Below are positions 1-7,323 of a DNA stretch of 11,181 nt, piece after piece; position 1 is the stretch's first letter; the number at the start of each line of letters is the position of its first letter. This DNA comes from Lachnospiraceae bacterium. Its GTDB lineage: Bacteria > Bacillota > Clostridia > Lachnospirales > Lachnospiraceae. The translations under genes and the position numbers were made by a program. The stretch covers positions 1 through 11,181 of the forward strand of contig SFNX01000071.1 in NCBI GenBank assembly GCA_004552595.1, in the 5' to 3' direction. A model generated the notes under the pieces. It saw nothing but the letters and a program-made list of their open reading frames with translations, searched no databases and was not told the origin of the DNA.

Positions 1-588
1 CGTGATTTCCAGGCAGTTATTTCAAGGGAAATCAAGCTTCAGATTATGGAAAAGGAAGGACGCTTACCTGATGTTGTAATGGCATGCGTTGGCGGTGGTT
101 CAAATGCAATGGGAACATTCTATAATTTTATTGAAGATAAGGACGTAAGGCTTATTGGCTGTGAGGCTGCCGGAAGAGGTGTTGATACTTACGAAACAGC
201 GGCTACAATCGCAACAGGAAAGCTTGGCATTTTCCATGGAATGAAATCATATTTCTGTCAGGATAAGTACGGTCAGATTGCGCCTGTATACTCTATTTCT
301 GCAGGACTTGATTATCCGGGAATAGGACCTGAGCATGCATGGCTTCATGACATTGGAAGGGCAGAATATGTTCCGGTTACAGATGAAGAAGCAGTAAATG
401 CTTTTGAGTTTTTATCAAGAGTTGAGGGAATTATTCCTGCAATCGAATCAGCACATGCAATCGCACACGCAATAAAGATTGCACCTTCAATGGATAAAGA
501 TAAGATTATTGTAATAACTGTATCGGGACGCGGCGACAAAGACTGCGCTGCAATCGCAAGGTACAGAGGGGAGGAAATATATGAGTAG
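1..588 (+). CDS. trpB: Tryptophan synthase beta chain, C-terminal half (partial)
   Basis: TrpB condenses indole with L-serine to make tryptophan, using pyridoxal phosphate (PLP), in the cytoplasmic alpha2-beta2 complex with TrpA. The frame is open from base 1, so the gene enters from outside; about 195 residues are visible of the roughly 400 usual for the family. The start RDFQAVISREIKLQ matches the middle of TrpB. The PLP phosphate loop GGGSNAMG follows, then EGIIPAIESAHA with the conserved Glu, and SGRGDKD near the C-terminus, whose Ser contacts the PLP ring nitrogen in the family. The PLP-binding lysine lies upstream of the window. The stop codon at 586-588 lies inside trpA, which starts at 581, an arrangement typical of translational coupling that keeps the subunits equal. 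Identity is certain; only the N-terminus is unseen. Confidence 0.97.
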   Translation, partial: RDFQAVISREIKLQIMEKEGRLPDVVMACVGGGSNAMGTFYNFIEDKDVRLIGCEAAGRGVDTYETAATIATGKLGIFHGMKSYFCQDKYGQIAPVYSISAGLDYPGIGPEHAWLHDIGRAEYVPVTDEEAVNAFEFLSRVEGIIPAIESAHAIAHAIKIAPSMDKDKIIVITVSGRGDKDCAAIARYRGEEIYE

Positions 589-1354
589 AATTAAAGACGC
601 ATTTAAAAGAGGAAAGGCATTTATCCCTTTCATTACTTGCGGTGATCCTGACATAAATACAACAAAAGAAATCATCAGAGAAATGGTAAAAAACGGAGCT
701 GACATAATCGAGCTTGGAATTCCGTTTTCCGACCCTATCGCAGAAGGTCCTGTAATTCAGGAGGCCAATGAGCGCGCTCTTTCAGGCAAAGTCACAACAG
801 ATGACGTTTTTGAAATGGTAAAAGAGCTTAGAAAAGAAATTCAAATTCCATTTGTATTTATGACATATGCAAATGTTGTATTTTCATACGGCACAGAGGA
901 ATTTTTGAAAAAGGCAAAAGAAAGCTTAATGGACGGACTCATTTTGCCGGACGTACCATATGAAGAAAAGGAAGATTTTCTTGATACGTGCGATAAGTAC
1001 GGAATCGACCTGATAAGCCTTATTGCACCTACATCAAAAGACAGAATCAGAATGATTGCAAAAGAGGCAAAGGGCTTTTTATACTGTGTCTCTTCACTTG
1101 GTGTTACAGGAACACGTTCAGAAATTTCAACGGATTTATCATCAATGATCGAGCTTGTAAGAGAAGTGAATAAGGATATTCCGTGTGCTATCGGATTTGG
1201 TATTTCTAATCCTGCACAGGCAGCTAAAATGGCTGAGATTTCAGACGGCGTAATAGTTGGATCTGCAATAGTTAAAAAGATTGCACAATATAAAACAGAT
1301 GCCCCTGAAAAAGTAGGAGCGTTCGTAAAAGAAATGGTTGAGGCTATAAGATAA
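581..1354 (+). CDS. trpA: Tryptophan synthase alpha chain
   Basis: TrpA splits indole-3-glycerol phosphate into indole and glyceraldehyde 3-phosphate and passes indole to TrpB through the intersubunit tunnel. The 257-residue length is normal for this TIM-barrel family. Visible signatures are FIPFITCGDPD (residues 14-24), ELGIPFSDPIAEGPVIQ (44-60), the VTGTR loop, and GFGISNPAQ and GSAIVKKI near the C-terminus, which bind phosphate. Glu44 aligns with catalytic Glu49 of the Salmonella enzyme. Glu55 sits where Salmonella has the second catalytic residue, Asp60, a conservative change listed as a finding. The start at 581 overlaps trpB by 8 bases and is preceded by a purine-rich ribosome site (agaggggagga) inside trpB. 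The stop at 1352-1354 abuts the trpF start directly. Confidence 0.97.
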   Translation: MSRIKDAFKRGKAFIPFITCGDPDINTTKEIIREMVKNGADIIELGIPFSDPIAEGPVIQEANERALSGKVTTDDVFEMVKELRKEIQIPFVFMTYANVVFSYGTEEFLKKAKESLMDGLILPDVPYEEKEDFLDTCDKYGIDLISLIAPTSKDRIRMIAKEAKGFLYCVSSLGVTGTRSEISTDLSSMIELVREVNKDIPCAIGFGISNPAQAAKMAEISDGVIVGSAIVKKIAQYKTDAPEKVGAFVKEMVEAIR

Positions 1355-2008
1355 ATGCATGTTAAAATTTGCGGATTAACACGCACTGAAGAAGTAAATT
1401 ACTTATTTGATAACCGGGCCGACTTTGCCGGAATTGTTTGTTTTTATGAAAAAAGCAAACGAAACGTTTCCATTAAAACCGCAAAAGAAATTATTAATAA
1501 AATACACGCCCTGAATAGGGAAACGTCCCATAAAATAAAGAGTGTAGCAGTTACGGTAAAGCCTGAACCGGGTCAGATAAATTTAATAAAGGAAGCAGGC
1601 TTTGACTTTATCCAGATTCATGGAAAAGTAAACGATGAAATAATTGACAGTTGCCCGCTTCCTGTTCTCAAAGCATTTAATGTAGACGACCTTGATGATT
1701 ATGAACACTACCTTAATATGAGTAATATTAAAGGCTTCGTTTTTGATGCGGGTGTTCCGGGAAGCGGAAAGATTTTTGATTGGAATGTATTAAATAATCT
1801 TAAAAGAGATAAAGACAGATTATTCATTCTTGCAGGCGGTCTCAATGAGAAAAATGTCAGGGAAGCCATTCAATTTGTAGCACCGGACTGTGTAGATGTA
1901 TCCTCAGGTGTTGAATATGATGAGGCTGTTTTAACTAAAAAAAATATAATAACCGGAAAAGACCCTGACAAAGTTAAATCTTTTATTGAAAATGCATTAA
2001 ATATCTGA
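1355..2008 (+). CDS. trpF: Phosphoribosylanthranilate isomerase
   Basis: TrpF performs the Amadori rearrangement of N-(5'-phosphoribosyl)anthranilate to the ribulose form, the third step from chorismate to tryptophan. At 217 residues it has normal length for a stand-alone beta/alpha-barrel enzyme. Visible motifs are KICGLT with the catalytic Cys6, F-x3-SKR around 30-36, IQIHG at 86-90, FDAGVPGSGKIFDW at 130-143 with the probable general acid Asp131, LAGGL at 159-163 and DVSSGVE at 181-187. The ATG follows the trpA stop with no gap (TAAATG) and only a weak GAGG about 12 bases upstream, so translation probably depends on ribosomes finishing trpA. Placement after trpA differs from the common order with trpF before trpB. 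No fusion with TrpC is present. Confidence 0.95.
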   Translation: MHVKICGLTRTEEVNYLFDNRADFAGIVCFYEKSKRNVSIKTAKEIINKIHALNRETSHKIKSVAVTVKPEPGQINLIKEAGFDFIQIHGKVNDEIIDSCPLPVLKAFNVDDLDDYEHYLNMSNIKGFVFDAGVPGSGKIFDWNVLNNLKRDKDRLFILAGGLNEKNVREAIQFVAPDCVDVSSGVEYDEAVLTKKNIITGKDPDKVKSFIENALNI

Positions 2009-2045
2009 TAACGTATTCATAATTAGTATTGTTGGGAGGCAAATT

Positions 2046-2984
2046 ATGAATATGTTTTTGGCGGCACTTTTATTTATACTGGGAATAGTGCTTGTAATTA
2101 AGGGTGGTGACTGGTTTGTTGACGCTTCAAGCTTTATTGCAAGAGCAGCTAACATCCCTTCATTTATTGTCGGTGCGACAATTGTCAGTTTTGCGACTAC
2201 AATGCCTGAGCTGCTTGTATCGGTTATGGCAAGTCTTGAAGGCAAAAACGATATGGCGGTAGGCAACGCTGTGGGCTCTGTTACAGCAAATACCGGTCTT
2301 ATCATGGGAATTGCAATTGTCTTTATGACTATTGTTACACCAAGAGTCAGCTATTTAAAGCAGTGTATAATACTTGTCGTTGCAGGTGTAATTCTCTATA
2401 TCGGATCACTTAGCGGAACGCTTGCTCCTTGGGCAGGAACAGTTCTTATTATTGTTTTCATCATATTTATGGTGATTAACGTCTTGTCTGCAAAATCGCA
2501 GAAAAATGCAGATGAAAAGCTTATAGTTACTAAAAATGATATCATCAAAAATATTGTATTATTTGTAGTCGGCGCAGCAGGAATTGTGCTCGGCTCTAAT
2601 TTCCTAATTGACGGAGGCTCTGCAATTGCAACAGCTCTTGGAGTTCCTGAAAGAGTAATAGCCGTTACAATGGTTGCAATCGGCACATCGCTCCCTGAGC
2701 TTGTAACTACAATTACTGCAATAAGGAAGAAGGAATCAAGCCTCTCTGTAGGAAATATTATCGGAGCGAACATTATTGACTTATCGCTCATTCTTCCTAT
2801 ATGTACATTTGTTTCAAGCGGCACATTTGCTGTATCTAGGCAGTGCTTAAATATTGATCTTCCTGCATGTATTATTATTTGCCTGATTGCGGTACTTCCT
2901 ATGATAATCAAGGAAAAGGCATATAAAGCGCAGGGAATAATAATGCTTTTGGCATATGCAGTTTATCTTTTTATAACTATATAA
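2046..2984 (+). CDS. Na+/Ca2+ exchanger-family antiporter (YrbG/CaxA-like)
   Basis: This is a 312-residue, almost wholly hydrophobic inner-membrane protein with about ten transmembrane helices and the duplicated alpha repeats of the cation/Ca2+ exchanger superfamily. Alpha-1 contains TTMPELLVS (51-59) and GNAVGSVTANTGL (73-85); alpha-2 contains GTSLPELVTT (213-222) and GNIIGANIIDLSL (236-248). Glu55, Asn82, Glu218 and Asp245 match the spacing of the ion-binding Glu54, Asn81, Glu213 and Asp240 of the archaeal exchanger NCX_Mj, so ion binding should be intact. A charged loop near 149-165 probably divides the two halves. The likely role is exporting Ca2+ in exchange for Na+, although cation choice cannot be read reliably. 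A GGGAGG ribosome site at 2034-2039 fixes the ATG. The gene follows trpF by 37 bases without a visible terminator, so read-through from trp is possible. Confidence 0.9.
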   Translation: MNMFLAALLFILGIVLVIKGGDWFVDASSFIARAANIPSFIVGATIVSFATTMPELLVSVMASLEGKNDMAVGNAVGSVTANTGLIMGIAIVFMTIVTPRVSYLKQCIILVVAGVILYIGSLSGTLAPWAGTVLIIVFIIFMVINVLSAKSQKNADEKLIVTKNDIIKNIVLFVVGAAGIVLGSNFLIDGGSAIATALGVPERVIAVTMVAIGTSLPELVTTITAIRKKESSLSVGNIIGANIIDLSLILPICTFVSSGTFAVSRQCLNIDLPACIIICLIAVLPMIIKEKAYKAQGIIMLLAYAVYLFITI

Positions 2985-3078
2985 TTCACAAAATATAATA
3001 TATAGTAAAATATTATCGACTGTATTTATGTAAACCGGAGATGCTTTATTTTCATGGATAAATGAGAGGAATTAAATA

Positions 3079-3732
3079 ATGGATTTTCTTAAAAAGTGGG
3101 CAGTTAAAATAGTAACATTAATGGTTGGTCTTACGATTGCACACCTTGGATGTACTTTGTTCATTTTAAGTAATCTTGGAAATGACCCTTATAATGTACT
3201 GATTCAGGGACTGTACAGAACACTTTTAAATCTGACGGGACTATCTGTATTAACTCATGGGAGAGTACATGTTGTTATATGTGTGGTAATCGTACTTGTC
3301 CTTTTGATTGTAGATAAGTCATATATTAAGATCGGAACACTTCTGTGTATGCTTTTTGGCGGACCGATTATAGATGTGTTTACTGTACTTTTACAAAACA
3401 TTATTACGGATTCAATGATAGTAAGAATTATTGCAATGGCACTTGGCTCAGTAATCCTTGCATTCGGAATGACGATAGTAATCAAATCAGACTGCGGCAC
3501 CGGACCTAATGATTTAGTAGCCGTAGTAATAAGTGATAAGAGTAAAAAGAACTTTGGAGTAATAAGAATTATTGTTGATATCTGTTTTGTCGTAATAGGA
3601 TTTCTGCTTTCGGGAACAGTCGGAGTGGGAACACTTTGCTGTGCATTTTTAGTAGGACCTGTTGCCAACATTTTCATGCCGTTTAATGAAAAGATAATTA
3701 ATGCAATATACGAAAAAGCCGGAATAAATTAG
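3079..3732 (+). CDS. YczE/YitT-like integral membrane protein
   Basis: This 217-residue membrane protein has about six hydrophobic segments (roughly 8-31, 63-79, 84-107, 113-136, 160-181 and 183-202). It resembles the YczE/YyaS/YitT group, whose biochemical function is poorly defined. The sequence shows an internal duplication: LGNDPYNVLIQGL (33-45) is echoed by CGTGPNDLVAVVIS (139-152), and GTLLCMLFGGPIIDVF (86-101) by GTLCCAFLVGPVANIF (184-199), suggesting two pseudo-symmetric halves as in many transporters. An AGAGGA ribosome site at 3065-3070 supports the ATG. The next gene, a hybrid histidine kinase, begins three bases after its stop, so the two are very likely coupled in translation and possibly linked in function. 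A transport or sensing accessory role is inference only. Confidence 0.82.
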   Translation: MDFLKKWAVKIVTLMVGLTIAHLGCTLFILSNLGNDPYNVLIQGLYRTLLNLTGLSVLTHGRVHVVICVVIVLVLLIVDKSYIKIGTLLCMLFGGPIIDVFTVLLQNIITDSMIVRIIAMALGSVILAFGMTIVIKSDCGTGPNDLVAVVISDKSKKNFGVIRIIVDICFVVIGFLLSGTVGVGTLCCAFLVGPVANIFMPFNEKIINAIYEKAGIN

Positions 3733-3735
3733 ATA

Positions 3736-6117
3736 ATGAATAAAAATGAATTCTACGAAAACAAATATGATTCAGGACTTAAGATGGCAATAAGGTTATG
3801 CTTATTGTTTATCGTTTTGTTTTGTGTGTTTGGAGCAATAGTATCACCTAAACTAAAGCTCTTTGACGAAGTAGCCAGAAGGTATGATGGCGAGTGGGTA
3901 TTGAAAACGGAAGGCATAAGTGAAGAGACCTTTGTAATGCCTTTTTTAGTAGAATTTGAAGAAGGCAAAAGCACCGTCATTTCTACAATACTGCCGGATG
4001 ATATAGAAAAGGGAACATATTTAACCGTTCAGACCGCACTATGCTTTGATGCGTATGTTGACGGGCAAAAAATAATGTCTTTTGACAATAATACGTCAAG
4101 ACTTCCCGGCAAAATCACAAAGTCAATAATAATACCGATTCCGCTTAATGACAGCTTTGCCGGAAAAGAGCTTTCACTTGACTTATCAGCCGGAAAGTAT
4201 AATAAGCGCGTATTCAAAAATGCATATATCGGTGGGCTTATGGGCATAATCATAATGCTTGTCAAAAACTATGCAATTCAGTTCTACATGTCGATTCTTC
4301 TTGTTATTGCGTCATTATTAACGGTTATAATATTTAAGTACATCGAAAAACGTGACGGAAGAAAGGCCCCGCTTATTTATTTGGCGGAAGGCGTACTTGC
4401 TATTTCAGCGTGGGTAGTGCTTGACAGCCCGCTCTTTCAGTTTGTATTTCTTGGATTATATTATGACGGTGTTGCAAGCTTTATGCTTGTAATTGTTATG
4501 GGACTACCGATTTTACAGTATTTTGACGAGATTCAAGACAAGAAATATCATAAAATATATGTAATATGCGAGTCTTTCATTGTAATCAATTTTATCATTC
4601 TTACGGTATTACATTTGACTGATATTTTAAGCTATGACAAGGCACTTATATTTATTGATTCGCTTCTTTTAGTTTACATAATTGTGGTTTTTGCATGTAC
4701 GGCACATTACTGCTTAATAACAAAAGCAACAAAGCACGTAAATGTTATTAAGGGATTTGTATCATTCAGCCTTTTCAGCTTTTTAGAAATCATTATGACA
4801 ATGGTCAGATCCAAAAGGACATTTACTATAGATGCGAGCGGTGTTTTCGTGCTTGGCGGCTTAGTGTGCCTTCTCTATTTTGCTATTTTAGACCAGTTAA
4901 AAGTGTTTGATGTCATTAAACAGGAAGCCATGGACGCTATCGCGGCAACAAATGCCAAATCTGAATTCTTAGCGAATATGTCTCATGAAATAAGAACGCC
5001 TATTAATGCGATAATGGGAATGAATGAGATAATATTAAGAGACAGCAGTGAAGAAAATGTTAAGGAATATGCCAAGGATGTAAAAAGTGCCAGCGAATAT
5101 CTTTTAAGCATAGTAAACGATATACTTGATTTTTCAAAGATAGAAGCGGGAAAGATTGAAATAGTATGTGATAATTACGACCTTTCCGGCTTAATACTTG
5201 GCGTAGCAAATCTTATCGAAATGAAAGCAGAAGGCAAGGGACTTAAGCTTATTGTGGATGTTAATGAAAAGCTACCTTCAAAGCTTTATGGTGATGATAA
5301 ACGAGTAAGAGAAATCCTTACCAATATATTAAACAATGCCGTCAAATACACAGATGAGGGCTTTGTAAAATTGTCAATTGACGGTGTTATCAGTGATGAC
5401 ACATTAACACTTAAAATAGAAGTAAAGGATTCGGGACAGGGAATTAAGGAAGAAGACTTAGATACAATTTTCTCAAGCTTCTCTCAGGTTAACAAAAAGA
5501 AAAACAAAAACGTTGAGGGAACAGGCTTAGGACTTACAATTACAAAGAGCCTTATTGAAATAATGGGCGGTACGATAAGTGTTGAAAGTGAGTATAAGAA
5601 GGGCTCGACATTTACCGTTACCTTACCGCAGAAAATCGTATCTTTTGAAAAGATTGGCGATTTGTCAAAGAGAAGATATTTGGTATCAGAAGGTGAAAAC
5701 GTCAATAAGAAAGAATTCGAAATACCGGATACATCAATACTTGTTGTTGATGATACACCTCTTAACAATAAAGTAATTTCAATGCTTTTATCAAAGACAA
5801 AGGCAGAGGTTACATGTATATTAAGTGGTGAGGAAATGCTAAAGCTTATTTGTGAGAGGCATTTTGACCTTATATTCCTTGATCACATGATGCCTAATAT
5901 GGACGGAATAGAGACTCTTAATATTTCTAAGACACTTGAAAACAACAAGTGTATGGATGTTCCCGTCATTGCGCTTACTGCAAATGCAATTGTCGGGGCA
6001 AAGGAAATGTATATCGAGGCAGGCTTTGATGATTACTTAAGTAAGCCTGTTAAGTCAGAAGCACTTATGGACATTATTGAAAAATATATTTCTAAGGATA
6101 AAATCAAAGAAATATAG
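3736..6117 (+). CDS. Hybrid sensor histidine kinase with 7TM-like sensor and C-terminal receiver
   Basis: This 793-residue membrane kinase autophosphorylates on His and passes phosphate to its own receiver. In order: a transmembrane helix at about 17-36; an extracytoplasmic, beta-rich domain at about 37-163 resembling the ligand-binding module of 7TMR-DISM receptors; a run of about seven hydrophobic helices at 165-386; the dimerisation/phosphoacceptor box FLANMSHEIRTPINAIMG (His417); an ATPase domain with N-box ILNNAVKYTDEG (531-542), G1 DSGQGI (565-570) and G2 GTGLGL (595-600); and a receiver at about 666-785 with Asp672/Asp673, phosphoacceptor Asp716 in FLDHMMPNMDG, Thr748 and Lys770. All catalytic residues look intact. 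There is no Hpt or DNA-binding output domain, and none is visible nearby, so the downstream partner must be elsewhere. It starts three bases after the YczE-like gene, with no separate strong ribosome site, pointing to coupling. Confidence 0.93.
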   Translation: MNKNEFYENKYDSGLKMAIRLCLLFIVLFCVFGAIVSPKLKLFDEVARRYDGEWVLKTEGISEETFVMPFLVEFEEGKSTVISTILPDDIEKGTYLTVQTALCFDAYVDGQKIMSFDNNTSRLPGKITKSIIIPIPLNDSFAGKELSLDLSAGKYNKRVFKNAYIGGLMGIIIMLVKNYAIQFYMSILLVIASLLTVIIFKYIEKRDGRKAPLIYLAEGVLAISAWVVLDSPLFQFVFLGLYYDGVASFMLVIVMGLPILQYFDEIQDKKYHKIYVICESFIVINFIILTVLHLTDILSYDKALIFIDSLLLVYIIVVFACTAHYCLITKATKHVNVIKGFVSFSLFSFLEIIMTMVRSKRTFTIDASGVFVLGGLVCLLYFAILDQLKVFDVIKQEAMDAIAATNAKSEFLANMSHEIRTPINAIMGMNEIILRDSSEENVKEYAKDVKSASEYLLSIVNDILDFSKIEAGKIEIVCDNYDLSGLILGVANLIEMKAEGKGLKLIVDVNEKLPSKLYGDDKRVREILTNILNNAVKYTDEGFVKLSIDGVISDDTLTLKIEVKDSGQGIKEEDLDTIFSSFSQVNKKKNKNVEGTGLGLTITKSLIEIMGGTISVESEYKKGSTFTVTLPQKIVSFEKIGDLSKRRYLVSEGENVNKKEFEIPDTSILVVDDTPLNNKVISMLLSKTKAEVTCILSGEEMLKLICERHFDLIFLDHMMPNMDGIETLNISKTLENNKCMDVPVIALTANAIVGAKEMYIEAGFDDYLSKPVKSEALMDIIEKYISKDKIKEI

Positions 6118-6122
6118 AGGTT

Positions 6123-6136
6123 GATGTGAAAACATC
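6123..6136 (+). promoter_or_regulatory. Small GAAA-loop hairpin between kinase stop and capA-like start
   Basis: The 34-base gap after the kinase gene contains GATGT-GAAA-ACATC, a perfect 5-bp stem closed by a GNRA tetraloop. The only purine-rich ribosome-site-like string, AGAGG at 6116-6120, lies before it, 31 bases from the next ATG. The leader between the hairpin and the ATG is nearly all A and T. The hairpin might shorten the effective distance from AGAGG to the start, or it may be chance. It has no T-run, so it is not an intrinsic terminator. Confidence 0.25.
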
Positions 6137-6151
6137 CTAATTAAATATAAA

Positions 6152-7321
6152 ATGGGAACGCAAATAGTAATTACAGGCGACATCGGATTTGACAAATATA
6201 TGGACAAAAAATGGAAAGACAGTGAGCTTATCAGCGAAAGCTGTCTTGAATTTTTATGCAGTGCAGACCATGTCGTTATTAATGTCGAGGGCCCGCTTCT
6301 AAAGAAAGAAAAAGAAGAAACTACAGGAAGTAAAGCATTGATTCACAGTATGGACCCTGAAGCTGCTGATTTTTTCGTTAAGCTTGGCGCGGATATATGG
6401 AACATTAACAATAACCATATAATGGACGCAGGTGAAAAGGGGATTAAAGACACTATCTTAATTGCAAAGGAAAAAAATGTTAAAACACTTGGTGCCGGCA
6501 TGAATATTAAAGAAGCGGCTGAGCCTTTAGTGATTAATGAATGCGGAGGAATAGCTCTTATTGGCACGGGTTATGAGAGAGCATGCAGAATCGCGACTTT
6601 TGATACGCCGGGATGCCTTAATTTTTCAAGGATGGACATCATTGAGTCAGCAATCAAACAGGCTAAAGCAAACAACCGATGGTGTGTAGTAATCGCACAT
6701 GACGGTGAAGAATTCACGTCACTTCCCATGCCATACACAAGAGACAGATATATAAAATATCTTGAATTCGGCGCCGATATTGTCGTTGCACATCATCCGC
6801 ATGTGCCTATGAATTATGAGCTTTTTGACAACAATAAAGCGATATTTTATTCACTCGGCAATTTTATATTTGATACGGATTATCAGAGAAGTCAGTTTAA
6901 TACAGAAAAGGGTGTTTTGTTAAAGCTTATATTTACAGACAGCTGCTTTTCGTTCACGCCTTTTGGAATAAGCATTGACAGAGATGCAGGAAGAATAGTT
7001 GAGAGTGAAATTCCTGACATTTTCACAAATGTAACAAAGGAAGAATATGAAAAGCTTTTACCACTCGCAGCAAAAGCATTTATTGAGAATACAAAACGAC
7101 AGCTTAGGTATTTAAAGCCCGACAAATTTGTAAATGCGACCGATGAAGATTTTGTTGAAAACTTCTACGAGCCGTTAAGAAGCGGAAGAGTACCGGGTAA
7201 AATTCTTGATATGCAGATAGTGTATCCGCTGTCTCTTCAAGCCGATAATGAAATGTGGCAAAAATCAAAGCTTGATAGAGTTAAGGAATATATATTAAGT
7301 CAGATACGGGAGAAAGATTAA
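6152..7321 (+). CDS. CapA-family (poly-gamma-glutamate/capsule type) metallophosphatase-like protein
   Basis: CapA/PgsA-family proteins have a calcineurin-like metallophosphoesterase fold and are associated with poly-gamma-glutamate or capsule synthesis, though many members have no assigned substrate. Family motifs occur in order in this 389-residue protein: TGDIGFD at the N-terminus, NVEGPL (44-49), NNNHIMDAG (86-94), LGAGMN (113-118), AHDGEEF (182-188), AHHPHVPM (213-220) and YSLGNFIFD (233-241). The Asp, Asn and His residues likely to bind metal are present. The protein begins directly with the first beta strand, and I see no signal peptide or membrane anchor, unlike exported CapA/PgsA, so it is probably cytoplasmic. 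No in-frame upstream start exists before a stop at 6122-6124, and no close ribosome site is visible. No CapB or CapC partner occurs in the window, so a polyglutamate role is unproven. Confidence 0.87.
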   Translation: MGTQIVITGDIGFDKYMDKKWKDSELISESCLEFLCSADHVVINVEGPLLKKEKEETTGSKALIHSMDPEAADFFVKLGADIWNINNNHIMDAGEKGIKDTILIAKEKNVKTLGAGMNIKEAAEPLVINECGGIALIGTGYERACRIATFDTPGCLNFSRMDIIESAIKQAKANNRWCVVIAHDGEEFTSLPMPYTRDRYIKYLEFGADIVVAHHPHVPMNYELFDNNKAIFYSLGNFIFDTDYQRSQFNTEKGVLLKLIFTDSCFSFTPFGISIDRDAGRIVESEIPDIFTNVTKEEYEKLLPLAAKAFIENTKRQLRYLKPDKFVNATDEDFVENFYEPLRSGRVPGKILDMQIVYPLSLQADNEMWQKSKLDRVKEYILSQIREKD

Positions 7322-7323
7322 TT

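Noticed and set aside
841..1386. Minus-strand open frame antisense to trpA
   Set aside because: It lies wholly opposite a certain trpA gene, has no family resemblance and no ribosome site; it is a shadow of trpA codon use.
2985..3078. Promoter for the YczE-like gene (TATAAT at 2994-2999)
   Set aside because: The -10-like string has no acceptable -35 at 16-18 bases in this AT-rich gap, so chance occurrence is likely.
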